DNA from: Saccharopolyspora erythraea NRRL 2338
GTDB taxonomy: Bacteria; Actinomycetota; Actinomycetes; Mycobacteriales; Pseudonocardiaceae
Reading direction: 5' to 3'
Length of the DNA: 64,000 nt
Assembly: GCF_000062885.1 (NCBI RefSeq)
Contig: NC_009142.1
Span: 1,663,584-1,727,583 of the forward strand
Positions 34,917 to 43,792 of this stretch are shown here, in pieces. The position numbers were made by a program, and so were the translations under genes. The notes below the pieces were generated by a model. It was not told the DNA's origin, searched no databases, and was given only the letters and a program-made list of their open reading frames with translations. The number at the start of each line of letters is the position of its first letter. Within the stretch, counting starts at the first letter, position 1.

Positions 34917-35531
34917 GTGATGCGGGTGCTGTACTGCGGCGACTCGGGACTGCTCGTCGAGCTCGACGACCTCGACGCCGTCCAGGCGCTCTACGCCGCG
35001 CTGTCGTCGTCGCTGCCGGAGGGCGTCACCGACCTGGTGCCCGCGGCGCGGACGCTGCTGCTGCGGCTGGATCCGACGCGGACCGACCCGGCCGAGGTCG
35101 AGCGCGTGGTCCGCTCGACGCGTCCGGGGCGCAACTCGCGGCGACGTGGGGGGCTGGTGCGCGTGCCGGTGGTCTACAACGGCGAGGACTTGGCCGCGGT
35201 CGCGAAGCTGACCGGGCTTTCCGAACGCGAGGTCGTGCACGAGCACACCTCGTCGGAGTGGACCGTCGCGTTCGGCGGCTTCGCGCCGGGCTTCGGCTAC
35301 CTCTCGGGCGGCTCGCCGAAGCTCGAGGTGCCCAGGCGGTCGGAATCCCGGACTCGCGTACCCGCCGGTGCCGTCGGGCTGGCGGGCGAGTTCAGCGGCG
35401 TCTACCCGCGCGAGTCGCCCGGCGGGTGGCAGTTGATCGGTCGCACCGACCTGGAGATCTGGCGGGTCGACCGCGATCCGCCCGCACTGCTGCGACCCGG
35501 GGTGCGGGTGCGGTTCGAGGAGGTCGGGTAG
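34917..35531 (+). CDS. pxpB: 5-oxoprolinase subunit B
   Basis: A 204-residue KipI-family protein and partner of PxpC. The signature is [16 protein letters not shown], and [19 protein letters not shown] is the next conserved block. N-terminal [13 protein letters not shown] fits the family. The start is GTG 34917 or the adjacent ATG 34920. It lies 2 bases before pxpC. KipI in Bacillus also inhibits the sporulation kinase KinA; there is no sign of that role here. Confidence 0.94.
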   Translation: MMRVLYCGDSGLLVELDDLDAVQALYAALSSSLPEGVTDLVPAARTLLLRLDPTRTDPAEVERVVRSTRPGRNSRRRGGLVRVPVVYNGEDLAAVAKLTGLSEREVVHEHTSSEWTVAFGGFAPGFGYLSGGSPKLEVPRRSESRTRVPAGAVGLAGEFSGVYPRESPGGWQLIGRTDLEIWRVDRDPPALLRPGVRVRFEEVG

Positions 35532-35533
35532 CC

Positions 35534-36403
35534 GTGCTGGAAGTGCTGGAAACCGGTCCGCTGGCCACGGTCCAGGACCTCGGCAGGCCCGGGCTCGCCG
35601 ACATCGGCGTCGGCGTGTCGGGTGCCGCCGACCGGGGCTCGCTGCGGCTGGCGAACCGGCTGCTGGGCAACGCCGAGGGTGCGGCGGCGATCGAGGTCAC
35701 CTTCGGCGGCCTGGCGGTGCGGGCCGGGCGCGAGCTGACCATCGCCGTAACCGGGGCACCGTGCCCGATCACCGTGGGCGGACGCGGGGAGGGGGCCCAC
35801 GCGGTGCTGCGGGTCGCGGCGGGAGTGGAGGTGCGGCTCGGCACCCCGCCGTGCGGCCTGCGCAGCTACTTGGCGGTGCGCGGCGGGATCTCCGTCGAAC
35901 CCGTGCTGGGATCGCGGTCCACCGACGTCATGGCGGGTCTCGGCCCCGCGCCGCTGCGGGTCGGCGACACGCTGCCGGTGGGACCGGCACCCGCGGCGTT
36001 CCCGGTGATCGAGCTCGCGCCGGTGGCCCAGCCGCCGGAGGAGCTGATGCTCGAGGTCGTGCCAGGGCCCCGGGACGACTGGTTCACCGACGAAGCGCTC
36101 GACGTGCTGCTGACCTCGGTTTACGAGGTCACGACGGAGAGCAACCGGGTCGGCATGCGGCTGGACGGCCCCGCGCTGACCCGCCGCAGGAACGAGGAGT
36201 TGCCGAGCGAGGGCATGGTCGCCGGTGCGTTGCAGGTGCCGCCGGCGAGCAGGCCGACGCTGTTCCTCGCCGACCACCCCGTCACCGGCGGGTATCCCGT
36301 CATCGCGGTGGTGACCTCGGCGGACGTCGACAGGGCGGCGCAGGCCAGGCCCGGACAGCGCGTCCGGTTCCGCCGCGCCCAGGACAGGAGTGCGAAGCGA
36401 TGA
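35534..36403 (+). CDS. pxpC: 5-oxoprolinase subunit C
   Basis: A 289-residue KipA/biotin-dependent-carboxylase-like protein. Family motifs are [50 protein letters not shown] and VLGSRSTD. The late block [15 protein letters not shown] is also conserved. The start is GTG 35534, two bases after the pxpB stop. The long upstream frame is not used. Its TGA overlaps the ATG of the next gene. Confidence 0.94.
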   Translation: MLEVLETGPLATVQDLGRPGLADIGVGVSGAADRGSLRLANRLLGNAEGAAAIEVTFGGLAVRAGRELTIAVTGAPCPITVGGRGEGAHAVLRVAAGVEVRLGTPPCGLRSYLAVRGGISVEPVLGSRSTDVMAGLGPAPLRVGDTLPVGPAPAAFPVIELAPVAQPPEELMLEVVPGPRDDWFTDEALDVLLTSVYEVTTESNRVGMRLDGPALTRRRNEELPSEGMVAGALQVPPASRPTLFLADHPVTGGYPVIAVVTSADVDRAAQARPGQRVRFRRAQDRSAKR

Positions 36404-37320
36404 GCGGTTCTTCCGAGTCCCTTCCCCACGTCCACGCTGCAGGCGGCCCGGACGCGGTGGGTGCGTCGGGTGACGCTCCTGCGCCCGGCATCGCCTGCGC
36501 GAGCCCCGATACCGCCGGGAACACCGCCGCTGAGCAGCGAAATCCCACCTCTGCCATGTCACCCGCCGCCGCCCGTGCCGCGTTCCGCGCGGGCCTGCGA
36601 GTCCCCACCTCCGGATACAGCGCCGGATGGACGCAGGCCAACCTGATCGCGCTGCCGCGCGACTACGCCTACGACTTCCTGCTGTTCGCCCAACGCAACC
36701 CGAAGTCGTGCCCGGTGCTGGACGTGACCGAACCCGGCGAGACCAGCGCCTCGATCTTCGCCGGCGACCTCCGCACCGACCTGCCCGCATACCGCGTCTA
36801 CCGCGATGGGGAGCTGGTCGAGGAGGTCGGCGACGTGACGGGGCTCTGGCGCGACGACCTCGTGTCGTTCCTCGTCGGATGCAGCTTCACCTTCGAAGCC
36901 GCGCTGCTGGAGGCGGGCGTGCCGGTGCGGCACATCGAGACCGGCGGCAACGTGCCGATGTACCGGACGAACCGCGATTGCAGGCCGGCGGGCAGGATGT
37001 CCGGTCCGCTGGTCGTGTCCATGCGTCCGGTGCCGGCTTCTATGGTGGCGACGGCCGTGCGGATCACGTCCCGCTACCCGGCGGTCCACGGCGCACCGGT
37101 GCACATCGGCGAGCCCGCGGACCTGGGCATCGGCGACATCGACAGCCCGGACTTCGGTGAGCCGGTGGAGATCAGGCCTGGTGAGATCCCCGTGTTCTGG
37201 GCCTGCGGCGTGACCCCGCAGGCGGCTGTGATGCAGTCCAGGCCGCCCTTCGCCATCGGCCACGCGCCAGGCCACATGGCCATCACCGACGCCCGCGACA
37301 GCGAGTTCCTGGTGCCCTGA
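36400..37320 (+). CDS. DUF1445/UPF0317 protein (YcsI; D-glutamate cyclase-like hydro-lyase)
   Basis: A 306-residue protein. The first ~52 residues are a Gly/Ala/Pro-rich extension absent from most relatives; M53 ([10 protein letters not shown]) is a plausible shorter start. The domain then has [50 protein letters not shown] and [12 protein letters not shown]0317 proteins include the vertebrate mitochondrial D-glutamate cyclase, which forms 5-oxo-D-proline. In this operon it probably links D-glutamate and 5-oxoproline pools. The start is ATG 36400, overlapping the pxpC stop. Confidence 0.88.
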   Translation: MSGSSESLPHVHAAGGPDAVGASGDAPAPGIACASPDTAGNTAAEQRNPTSAMSPAAARAAFRAGLRVPTSGYSAGWTQANLIALPRDYAYDFLLFAQRNPKSCPVLDVTEPGETSASIFAGDLRTDLPAYRVYRDGELVEEVGDVTGLWRDDLVSFLVGCSFTFEAALLEAGVPVRHIETGGNVPMYRTNRDCRPAGRMSGPLVVSMRPVPASMVATAVRITSRYPAVHGAPVHIGEPADLGIGDIDSPDFGEPVEIRPGEIPVFWACGVTPQAAVMQSRPPFAIGHAPGHMAITDARDSEFLVP

Positions 37321-37357
37321 GCGATTCTTGATGCCCTGAGGTTCTTGGTGCCCCGAG
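37313..37357. repeat. Short direct repeats at the operon end
   Basis: TGCCCTGAG at 37313 and 37332 and TGCCCCGAG at 37349 form a decayed tandem array of ~18-base units. The DUF1445 stop codon lies inside the first copy. Confidence 0.45.
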
Positions 37358-37877
37358 CGGGTTCCGCCCAGGTACGAGGGTTCGTCACCGCTGCGCTTTT
37401 CCGCCCGCAGCTCTGGTACAGGACGATCCCCACCCGAGGAGAAGGGTGGGGATCGGCGTCCGGATCGATGCGCCCGGTCGCCTCTCGGCGAATGGCGCGA
37501 CGCGGCTCCAGCCGGACGGTATTCCGCGAAGGCGAATAGTTGCGGCCCGGGGGACACGGGGCGCATCGACCAGTTCCTCCAACGCCACGAGGACCCCGCA
37601 CTCTTCCGCCTCCGCCGGTGACATGAGCCACCGGACCTGCCTTGCGCCATCAGGCCGTCTGTCTGCGCCGCCCGCCCCTGCGTTGGGCGCCCGCCCCGGC
37701 CTTGTGTCACGCACCACCCGCCCCCGTCTGCGACCATCGCCTCCCCTTGCCGCAGGCCGCCACCCCTGACAGCTCCCGGTGTCGTATCAACATCACCCGT
37801 TCGAGTTGCCCGACACAGGTGCGCAAGCGGTGCTTGACTACCCGTGATCCTTCTCGCCCACCTCTAGCGTCACCGCC
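37321..37877. other. Gene-free region after the pxp operon
   Basis: A 557-base stretch holding short repeats (37313-37357) and a strong terminator (37425-37454). The remaining ~420 bases have open frames on both strands, but none with a ribosome site or recognisable protein. The stretch before ATG 37878 should hold the promoter of the next gene. Confidence 0.45.
37425..37454 (+). terminator. Terminator of the pxp operon
   Basis: GATCCCCACCC (37425-37435) pairs perfectly with GGGTGGGGATC (37444-37454) over an 8-base loop, about 105 bases after the last stop codon. Confidence 0.8.
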
Positions 37878-38603
37878 ATGGACTTTCGCGACGAAGTACG
37901 AGTGGGCAAGCACATCTACGGCATCAACGCCATGAGCTCGGCCGACGACGACCAACCGGCGTCGGTGGCCGTCGAGTTCACCGGTGCCGACCAGGACGGC
38001 ACGATCGTCGCCGAGGGCAACCTCCTGGTGGCGGTGGGCGGACTCGCCGACACGGCAGCCTTCCTCGGGCGGACCCTGGAGGGCCTGGCGACCCTGCACG
38101 GCAAGCCGAAACGCGCACCGCGAGGCCGTTCGGCGCGAGCACCCAATGCGGGCCAGCCGTGGACGGAGCAGGACAACGAACGCCTCCGGACCACCTGGAT
38201 GCACAACGGAAGCGGCGCCACCTCCGGCAGCGAGCTGACCGGCGACCTCGCAGCCGAACTCGGCCGCACCCGAAGCGCCATCCGGGCGCAGCTCGCAAGA
38301 CTCGAGTGCGACCCCGACGTGCCCGGCCGCGTCCTGGCGCTCAGACCGACGCCGGACCCAGCCCCCGACGACGGTCACGCCCTCTCCGGCGGCCCCTCCA
38401 GCGCTGGCGGACGCGCCACTGACGGCGAACCAACCGCTGGCGGTGGCCGCTCCGCCGTTGGCTTTCCCGCGGTACCCGCACCTTCGGGCGCCGGTTCGGG
38501 CAGTGCTTCCCCCGCTGCCCGCGCTGGTACCTCGGGGTCCGAGATGGCAACGCCGGCAACGGCTGACGCTGCCTCAGTCCCGGTCACCGCGCCCGACACC
38601 TGA
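37878..38603 (+). CDS. Hypothetical protein with a Myb/GcrA-like DNA-binding segment
   Basis: A 241-residue protein. Residues 1-75 are an uncharacterised domain (MDFRDEVRVGKHIYGINAMS). Residues 92-140 read QPWTEQDNERLRTTWMHNG then AELGRTRSAIRAQLARLE, a tri-helical pattern seen in Myb-like and GcrA-like proteins that bind DNA. The last 90 residues are disordered, Gly/Ala/Ser/Pro-rich. ATG 37878 is the most likely start. I do not know its role. It is monocistronic. Confidence 0.65.
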   Translation: MDFRDEVRVGKHIYGINAMSSADDDQPASVAVEFTGADQDGTIVAEGNLLVAVGGLADTAAFLGRTLEGLATLHGKPKRAPRGRSARAPNAGQPWTEQDNERLRTTWMHNGSGATSGSELTGDLAAELGRTRSAIRAQLARLECDPDVPGRVLALRPTPDPAPDDGHALSGGPSSAGGRATDGEPTAGGGRSAVGFPAVPAPSGAGSGSASPAARAGTSGSEMATPATADAASVPVTAPDT

Positions 38604-38789
38604 ACAAGCATCGGTCGGCAACCACCTGGACGGGTGGCCGGTGGGCGGGTTTCCGCGATCGGCTATTGGGAATTCGTGCGCTGAATACCATTCTTCCGCA
38701 AAGGCGAATGGTGGGATTGTGGCGCACCGAAAGGAGTGTTTGGATCTTCCGCATTTCCGAAGTGAAATGTGCGGCGAAGCACATGGTTG

Positions 38790-38817
38790 TTGATAACCGG
38801 ATGAAAGGCGGTATGGT
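38790..38817 (+). promoter_or_regulatory. Promoter of the manganese riboswitch transcript
   Basis: TTGATA (38790-38795) and TATGGT (38812-38817) with a 16-base spacer lie just upstream of the aptamer, in a locally AT-rich stretch. The aptamer would start almost at the transcript 5' end. Confidence 0.6.
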
Positions 38818-38823
38818 TTGGTG

Positions 38824-38953
38824 GCAGAAGGGGAGTAGTCCTCAATTTCGCGGTCGACACACTGGTTCCGGCGTTGCCCGGAACCCGGTCGCGGAGCCTC
38901 GGTTCCGGGGTGGGCGAGACCTTCGGACCCGGCATCCGTAGCCGGGCCGAAGG
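38824..38953 (+). ncRNA. yybP-ykoY manganese riboswitch
   Basis: The two conserved aptamer parts are present: GGGGAGTAG (38830-38838) and GGCGAGACC (38913-38921), separated by two G/C-rich stems. GAAGG before the first part pairs with CCTTC after the second to close P1. A competing hairpin, CCTTCGG..CCCGGC (38920-38933) with GCCGGG.CCGAAGG (38941-38953), reuses that CCTTC. Mn2+ would stabilise P1 and stop the hairpin, turning the exporter gene on. The aptamer lies 45 bases before the TMEM165-type gene. Confidence 0.93.
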
Positions 38954-38997
38954 CTGCGCGCTTCCGGTCCGGCCGTGACCGAGAGGTGACCAGAAGA

Positions 38998-39576
38998 ATG
39001 TTGACCGGTTTCGCGGTGAGTTCCGCTGCGATCTTCGTGGCTGAGCTGGGCGACAAGTCCCAGTTGATGGCGATGACCTTCGCGACCCGGTACCGGGCAT
39101 GGCAGGTCCTGCTCGGCATCACGCTGGCGACCACCGTCGTGCACGCGGTCTCGGTCCTGCTCGGGTTCGGTATGGGCAGCGCGCTGCCCACCGACTGGAT
39201 CGGGTTGGTCGCGGGCTTGGCGTTCCTCGGCTTCGCCGCGTGGACCCTGCGCGGAGACCACCTCACCGAGAAGGAGAAGAGCAAGGCCGGGCGCCTGGCC
39301 GGCTCCGCGGTGCTGGCCGTGACCGTGGCGTTCTTCCTCGCCGAGCTCGGCGACAAGACGATGCTCGCCACCGTCACGCTGGCAGCGCAGCACGACTGGC
39401 TCGGCACGTGGATCGGCTCGACCATCGGCATGGTCCTGGCGGACGCGCTCGCGATCGGCGTCGGCCTGATGCTGGGAAAGCACCTGCCCGAACGGCTCAT
39501 CCGCTACGGCGCGGCGACGCTGTTCGCGGTGTTCGGTCTCTGGCTCACCGTCGACGCCCTGCTCGACCTGTTCTGA
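38998..39576 (+). CDS. TMEM165/GDT1-family (UPF0016) manganese exporter
   Basis: A 192-residue protein with six transmembrane segments in two repeats. Each repeat carries the cation motif E-x-G-D-K-[ST]: AELGDKSQLMAM (about 16) and AELGDKTMLATV (about 115). Relatives (MneA/GDT1) export Mn2+ or exchange Ca2+/Mn2+ for protons. The Mn2+ riboswitch upstream supports Mn2+ efflux. Start chosen at ATG 38998; GTG 38986 is in frame but too close to GAGAGG. Confidence 0.93.
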   Translation: MLTGFAVSSAAIFVAELGDKSQLMAMTFATRYRAWQVLLGITLATTVVHAVSVLLGFGMGSALPTDWIGLVAGLAFLGFAAWTLRGDHLTEKEKSKAGRLAGSAVLAVTVAFFLAELGDKTMLATVTLAAQHDWLGTWIGSTIGMVLADALAIGVGLMLGKHLPERLIRYGAATLFAVFGLWLTVDALLDLF

Positions 39577-40066
39577 CCCGCTGGGCCGACCTCGCTGTGC
39601 GGTCTGGTCGGCCTGCGCTGACGCATAGCTTGGCCAGCGCCGAGGACTGTGCCAAAGGCGGCCCTTCAGCGATGGTTTTCAACAGGGCTTGCCCCAGTCG
39701 GGTTCGACTACCGTCGGCAGGTTTTCGGTTCTGTGAAGGTCTCGGCTCGCGCCCTGGCGGTTAAACCAAAAACAGCACTTGTCGATGTCGGATGTGATCG
39801 GGCGGCCAAGCCTCGGGTCTCCCTGAGCGGGCACTGCTATCGAATGTCTGTGCCCACGCTACTGGACGCCTGGCAGTCTCGCAGCCGCCCGAAGCAAGGA
39901 GGCTCATCGCGCGAAAAGGGTCGTTTTTCAATACGCGACATCGGAAGGGTGCCGATGTGGGCGGTGGCTTTGCGGTGAGACTTGATTCTGGGGCTCCTCC
40001 TTTCGAAACCCCCTACGAAGACAAGACGGCCTCCGCCCTGTTCGGGACACCCGCCATCTGCGCTTG
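39577..40066. other. Gene-poor left border of the restriction island
   Basis: 490 bases between the Mn exporter gene and vsr. A terminator lies at its left end. The rest is less GC-rich, with unusual AT-rich words, and holds only a 110-codon plus-strand frame (39649-39978) without a ribosome site or recognisable family. I see no integrase, tRNA or clear attachment repeat. Confidence 0.45.
39584..39613 (+). terminator. Probable terminator of the Mn exporter gene
   Basis: GGCCGACC (39584-39591) pairs with GGTCGGCC (39606-39613) over a 14-base loop, beginning 8 bases after the stop codon. Confidence 0.55.
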
Positions 40067-40492
40067 TTACCGACGGGACCGGACCTCTTGCGCGACGAGG
40101 GCTGCGCCGACCTGCGGGTCCTCGTGTTCCCAGATCCGAATGACCGACCAACCCGCCTCGGCCAGTAGACGGTCGATCTCCCGGTCGCGCTCGCGGTTGC
40201 GCCGCACCTTCTCCGCCCAAAATTCGGCGTTCGTCGCCGACTGCGTGTGGTGCTCCGGACAGCCGTGCCAAAAGCACCCGTCCAGGAACACCGCGACCTT
40301 GGCCCGGCTGAACGTAAGGTCGGCGGTTCGGCGGATCGCGGGGAGCGGGCGCGTCGACACCCGGTAGCGCAACCCCAGCGCGTGCACGGCGCGCCGGAGC
40401 GCCAACTCCGGCTTCGTGTCCCGCCCCTTGTTGGCCTGCATACTCTTCCGCACGCCCTCGCTGGAAGCCCCCACCGGCCGCCTCGAAGCCAT
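40067..40492 (-). CDS. vsr: Very short patch repair (Vsr) endonuclease
   Basis: A 141-residue mismatch endonuclease that nicks next to T:G mismatches arising when 5-methylcytosine deaminates. Family motifs are SMQANKGRDTKPELALRRAVH, RRTADLTFSRAKVAVFLDG, CFWHGCPEHH (zinc and catalytic residues), AEKVRRNRERD and WSVIRIWEHED. The start is ATG 40492. It is divergent from two C5 cytosine methyltransferase genes, the usual partners whose mutagenic effect Vsr repairs. Confidence 0.95.
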   Translation of the reverse strand: MASRRPVGASSEGVRKSMQANKGRDTKPELALRRAVHALGLRYRVSTRPLPAIRRTADLTFSRAKVAVFLDGCFWHGCPEHHTQSATNAEFWAEKVRRNRERDREIDRLLAEAGWSVIRIWEHEDPQVGAALVAQEVRSRR

Positions 40493-40593
40493 GGTCGCTA
40501 CTGTACGTCACAGGCCATGCGTAGTTTAATCGGATGGCTGAACGCGGGTGGGTATTCCGTCGTCTTTGCACAGCCAGGCCGATCGGAGGATCG

Positions 40594-41565
40594 TTGAGGC
40601 GTTTCACGAGTCTGAACATCTGCGCGGGTGCCGGTGGCATGGCGATCGGACTGGAGGCAGCGGGTTTCGATCCGGTCATGCTCTTCGATGAGGACACCGA
40701 TGCCTGCGCCACTCTTCGGATCAATCGTCCGACCTGGGACGTGCGAGAGTACGATCTGTTTGAGTTCATCGGTAACGATCACCCCCAGGTCCTGGACGTT
40801 GACCTCTTTGCCGGTGCACCGCCCAGAGTTCCGTACTCGGTGGCGGGAAACCGGCGGGCGGTGGAGCGGACACGTGACCCCTTCCGCGCAGCGGTCTGGC
40901 TTGCGGCGGAAATTCAACCGAAGGCGATCCTGCTGGACAACGTGCCCGCGTTGGTCAAAGAGGATGCTTTTCGGGGCGAGCGCGACTTCATCCGTGACGA
41001 ACTGGGGAACTGCGGATACGAGGTGGAATGGGTGGTCCTCGACGCCCAGCGGTTCGGCGTTCCGCAGCGCAGGCCGCACGGTCTGATCGTGGGAATGGCA
41101 CCGGAGCATCTCGCCCGCTTCTCATGGCCGGTCGGCAATGATCACGGAGCTCCGACGGTCGGCGATGTGCTCCGGAAATCCATGGCGAGTCGTGGATGGC
41201 CCGGCGCCGAGGAGTGGGGCAGGCAGGCGAACGAGATCGCTCCGACGATCGTCGGAGGCGCCAAAGGGAGAGGCGGCGCCGATCTAGGGCCCTCTCGGAC
41301 GAAGGACATCTGGGCGCGCCTGTGTGTGAACGGTGCGAGCGTCGCGGACCAACCCCCAGGGCCCGACCACATCGTCGACCCGAACGACCGCAAGACCTTC
41401 CCGAAACTGACGGTGGAGCAGGCTGCGGACCTACAGGGATTCCCCGCCGAGTGGTCCTTCTCCGGGCGGAAGACGTCCCGCTTCCGGCAGGTCGGGCATG
41501 CCGTGCCGCCCGCCCTCGCGGAGGCGGTCGGGAAGTCGATCGCGGTCGCCTTGGCCACCGCATGA
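40594..41565 (+). CDS. C5 cytosine methyltransferase homologue lacking the catalytic Cys
   Basis: A 323-residue protein with the C5 MTase fold. Motif I is NICAGAGGMAIGLEAAGF. Motif IV reads FAGAPPRVPYSVAG, where active enzymes have a Pro-Cys dipeptide; the Cys position holds Arg78 (AGA at 40825-40827). Motif VI is LDNVPAL instead of ENV. Motif VIII is QRFGVPQRRPHGLIVG and motif X GHAVPPALAEAVGKS. The target-recognition region is short. TTG 40594, with GGAGGA just upstream, fits the family N-terminus; ATG 40534 lacks a ribosome site. It may be a dead paralogue acting as specificity or regulatory subunit for the methyltransferase 77 bases downstream. Confidence 0.85.
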   Translation: MRRFTSLNICAGAGGMAIGLEAAGFDPVMLFDEDTDACATLRINRPTWDVREYDLFEFIGNDHPQVLDVDLFAGAPPRVPYSVAGNRRAVERTRDPFRAAVWLAAEIQPKAILLDNVPALVKEDAFRGERDFIRDELGNCGYEVEWVVLDAQRFGVPQRRPHGLIVGMAPEHLARFSWPVGNDHGAPTVGDVLRKSMASRGWPGAEEWGRQANEIAPTIVGGAKGRGGADLGPSRTKDIWARLCVNGASVADQPPGPDHIVDPNDRKTFPKLTVEQAADLQGFPAEWSFSGRKTSRFRQVGHAVPPALAEAVGKSIAVALATA

Positions 41566-41642
41566 CCTGACGCCGGGAAATGTCGTGCGGATCTCGGCAT
41601 GTGCGGCCCGACCGGACCCGGCCACTCGATAAAGTGATCGCC

Positions 41643-42899
41643 ATGACCGCGAACCCCGACCGCATCAACATGATCGACCTCTTCGCCGGTTGTGGTGGAT
41701 TCACGCAGGGGTTCCGGGAGTTCCGCCCACCTGGTGGCACGACGTCCCCCTTCCGGACGGTGGGAGCTGTCGAGTGGGACATCGCCGCAGCCTCGACCTA
41801 TGCAGCCAATTTCGCGGAAGAGGCTGGTGGCACGGACCATATTTACGCTGGCCGGGAGGATGGTGATATCATCCACTGGAACCCGGGGCAGATCAAGGAT
41901 GATGTCGATGTCATCCTCGGCGGTCCGCCGTGCCAGGGGTTTTCTAGCCTGGGCAAAGAAGACTCCGACGACCCGCGGAATACGCTTTGGCAGCAATACA
42001 TGCGGGTGGTCAACGTCCTGAATCCGAAGGTCTTCGTCATTGAGAACGTCGACCGCTTTCTCACCTCGCGCGCCTACCAGGATTTCTATACGAGTCTCCA
42101 AGGCGCTACCAAGCGAGGGGGCGAGCTCCGGGATTACGTGTTGGAGCCACCAAGAATCCTCAACGCTGCGGACTACGGTGTCCCACAGGCGCGTCGACGG
42201 GCCATCATCCTCGCCACCCGTCGGGATCTGATCAGTGAACACCCGGAGCGCGTCGGTGTGCAGTACCCTGAGCCGACGCACGTCAGGAACGCGGTCCACA
42301 CTCTTGATCTTCCGCTCCCGTCACGGGAAGCGGTGCTCAAGCCGTGGGTTTCAGTGCGCGATGTTCTCTTCCAGCGAGATCGGGAGGTGGAGGACACGAG
42401 CCTTCCGAAAGACCGCGAGAACCTGCTGGGTAAAGAGCTTCCCGGAGTATTTCTAACCCAGCAGCTGCACATCGGTCGACAGCCGACGCAACATTCGTTG
42501 GATCGATATGCGGCCATTCCACCGGGCGGCAACCGCCACGACTTGCCGGAGTGGCTTTCCACGGAAAGCTGGATGCGGCACCGCAGCGGCTCGGCTGATG
42601 TTATGGGACGGCTGCACTGGGACCGGCCCGCCGTGACGATCCGCACCGAGTTCTACAAGCCGGAGAAGGGTCGGTACCTGCACCCGGAGGCAGACCGTCC
42701 CATCACGCACATGGAGGCGGCACTCCTGCAGGACTTCCCCATGGATTTCAAGTGGTGCGGCAGCAAGATCGAGATCGCGCGTCAGATCGGCAACGCAGTC
42801 CCGGTCGGGCTGGCGCGGGCCATCGCGGGGCAGGTCTACCGCTACCTTCTCGAGGTGTCCGGTCAGCAAGCCGAGCGGGGACTCCGGGACACGGCCTGA
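41643..42899 (+). CDS. C5 cytosine DNA methyltransferase (active-site intact)
   Basis: A 418-residue enzyme. Motif I is MIDLFAGCGGFTQGF. Motif IV, GGPPCQGFSSLG, has catalytic Cys97. Motif VI is VIENVDRFL. Motif VIII is QARRRAIILATR and the terminal motif QIGNAVPVGLARAIAGQV. The region between VIII and X (about 120 residues) is the target-recognition domain; the sequence methylated cannot be predicted. Start chosen at ATG 41643; the ribosome site is poor. It follows the Cys-less paralogue and is convergent, at 5 bases, with the minus-strand operon. Confidence 0.94.
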   Translation: MTANPDRINMIDLFAGCGGFTQGFREFRPPGGTTSPFRTVGAVEWDIAAASTYAANFAEEAGGTDHIYAGREDGDIIHWNPGQIKDDVDVILGGPPCQGFSSLGKEDSDDPRNTLWQQYMRVVNVLNPKVFVIENVDRFLTSRAYQDFYTSLQGATKRGGELRDYVLEPPRILNAADYGVPQARRRAIILATRRDLISEHPERVGVQYPEPTHVRNAVHTLDLPLPSREAVLKPWVSVRDVLFQRDREVEDTSLPKDRENLLGKELPGVFLTQQLHIGRQPTQHSLDRYAAIPPGGNRHDLPEWLSTESWMRHRSGSADVMGRLHWDRPAVTIRTEFYKPEKGRYLHPEADRPITHMEAALLQDFPMDFKWCGSKIEIARQIGNAVPVGLARAIAGQVYRYLLEVSGQQAERGLRDTA

Positions 42900-42904
42900 C
42901 CAGT

Positions 42905-43792
42905 TCAGGCCACCCCCTCGTCGCTGCTCGCTTTGCCGCGCACCGGGGCCTCCTTGAACAGCTTCTCGAAGAGCACCAGAAGGCGCTCGACGGACTCCGG
43001 CGGCACCGATCCGTCCGGTGGTCCTTCCGGGAGCCGTTCGTACGGGACGTGTACGCCGACCCGGTCGACCCAGTCGCGGTAGGCACCCGTCTCCGACGGT
43101 GCGGTCTCGGCCAGTACCTCGAAAAGCAATGTGGTGCCCGCCGAGTTGACGGCCTTCGCCAGGGCGTTCACCTCACGACCGGTATGCACGACTCCGCGCT
43201 CGAGCAGCAGAGTCAGGGCCTGCGCAGTGGCCCGGTGCAGCGCGATGTCCAGGCGCAGTGTCGTTCCCAGCATGTCCTGGTTGCTGCAGAATATTTCGAC
43301 GGGCCTGTAATCCGGACCATCGCGGAAAAGCTCGGCCGCCCACCACAGCCGTGCGAATGCCTGCGTGTGGTACTGGCCGCTGAACCGGGCCGCGTTGACC
43401 TCTTCTTTGGAGGGCTCCTTCGCCTTCCGAGGTGGGAAGCGCCACAGTACGTAGTCCGGTGCGAGCCGTAGCGCGAGGTAGTTCCATATCCCGGAGTCGG
43501 CCGCCTCGCGCCTGGTCAGCCGCAGCGTGGCGTGCAACCGCGGTGCTAGCCACGCATCGGACGCTGTCCGCGTGTCGGCGAACCGCTCCATCGCCTCCTC
43601 GATGAGATCGCGGACATCGTCCGCCTGGTGGCGCTCGTGATCGCTGAGCAATGTCGCGCTCGCATCGATCGCCTCGGCAGGAGGGTAGGCTTGTCCCGCC
43701 AGCAGGTCCGCGTTCAGGTGTTTGCCCACCTCGGTGTCGGGCAACGAACCGAGCACAGATGGTGGGGGTGGCGGGAGGATCGGCTCGCTCAT
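42905..43792 (-). CDS. Uncharacterised protein, last gene of the island operon (DUF6339-like?)
   Basis: A 295-residue protein beginning MSEPILPPPPPSVLGSLPDT. A helical core contains ADDVRDLIEEAMERFADTR, WNYLALRLAPDYVLWRFPP, YHTQAFARLWWAAELFRDG and VEIFCSNQDMLGTTLRLDIA. It is rich in Trp, Arg and acidic residues and has no membrane segment. I recall a DUF6339 annotation for similar proteins beside methyltransferases, but cannot confirm it. No nuclease or ATPase motif is visible. The ATG at 43792 overlaps the previous stop by 4 bases. Confidence 0.72.
   Translation of the reverse strand: MSEPILPPPPPSVLGSLPDTEVGKHLNADLLAGQAYPPAEAIDASATLLSDHERHQADDVRDLIEEAMERFADTRTASDAWLAPRLHATLRLTRREAADSGIWNYLALRLAPDYVLWRFPPRKAKEPSKEEVNAARFSGQYHTQAFARLWWAAELFRDGPDYRPVEIFCSNQDMLGTTLRLDIALHRATAQALTLLLERGVVHTGREVNALAKAVNSAGTTLLFEVLAETAPSETGAYRDWVDRVGVHVPYERLPEGPPDGSVPPESVERLLVLFEKLFKEAPVRGKASSDEGVA

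Noticed and set aside
39649-39978. A 110-codon plus-strand frame at the left edge of the restriction island
   Set aside because: No ribosome site and no recognisable motif. Kept only as part of a gene-poor region.
40594-41565. Frameshift or pseudogene as the reason for the missing Cys
   Set aside because: The frame and all other motifs are intact on both sides of the AGA codon, so this is a substitution, not a frame error.
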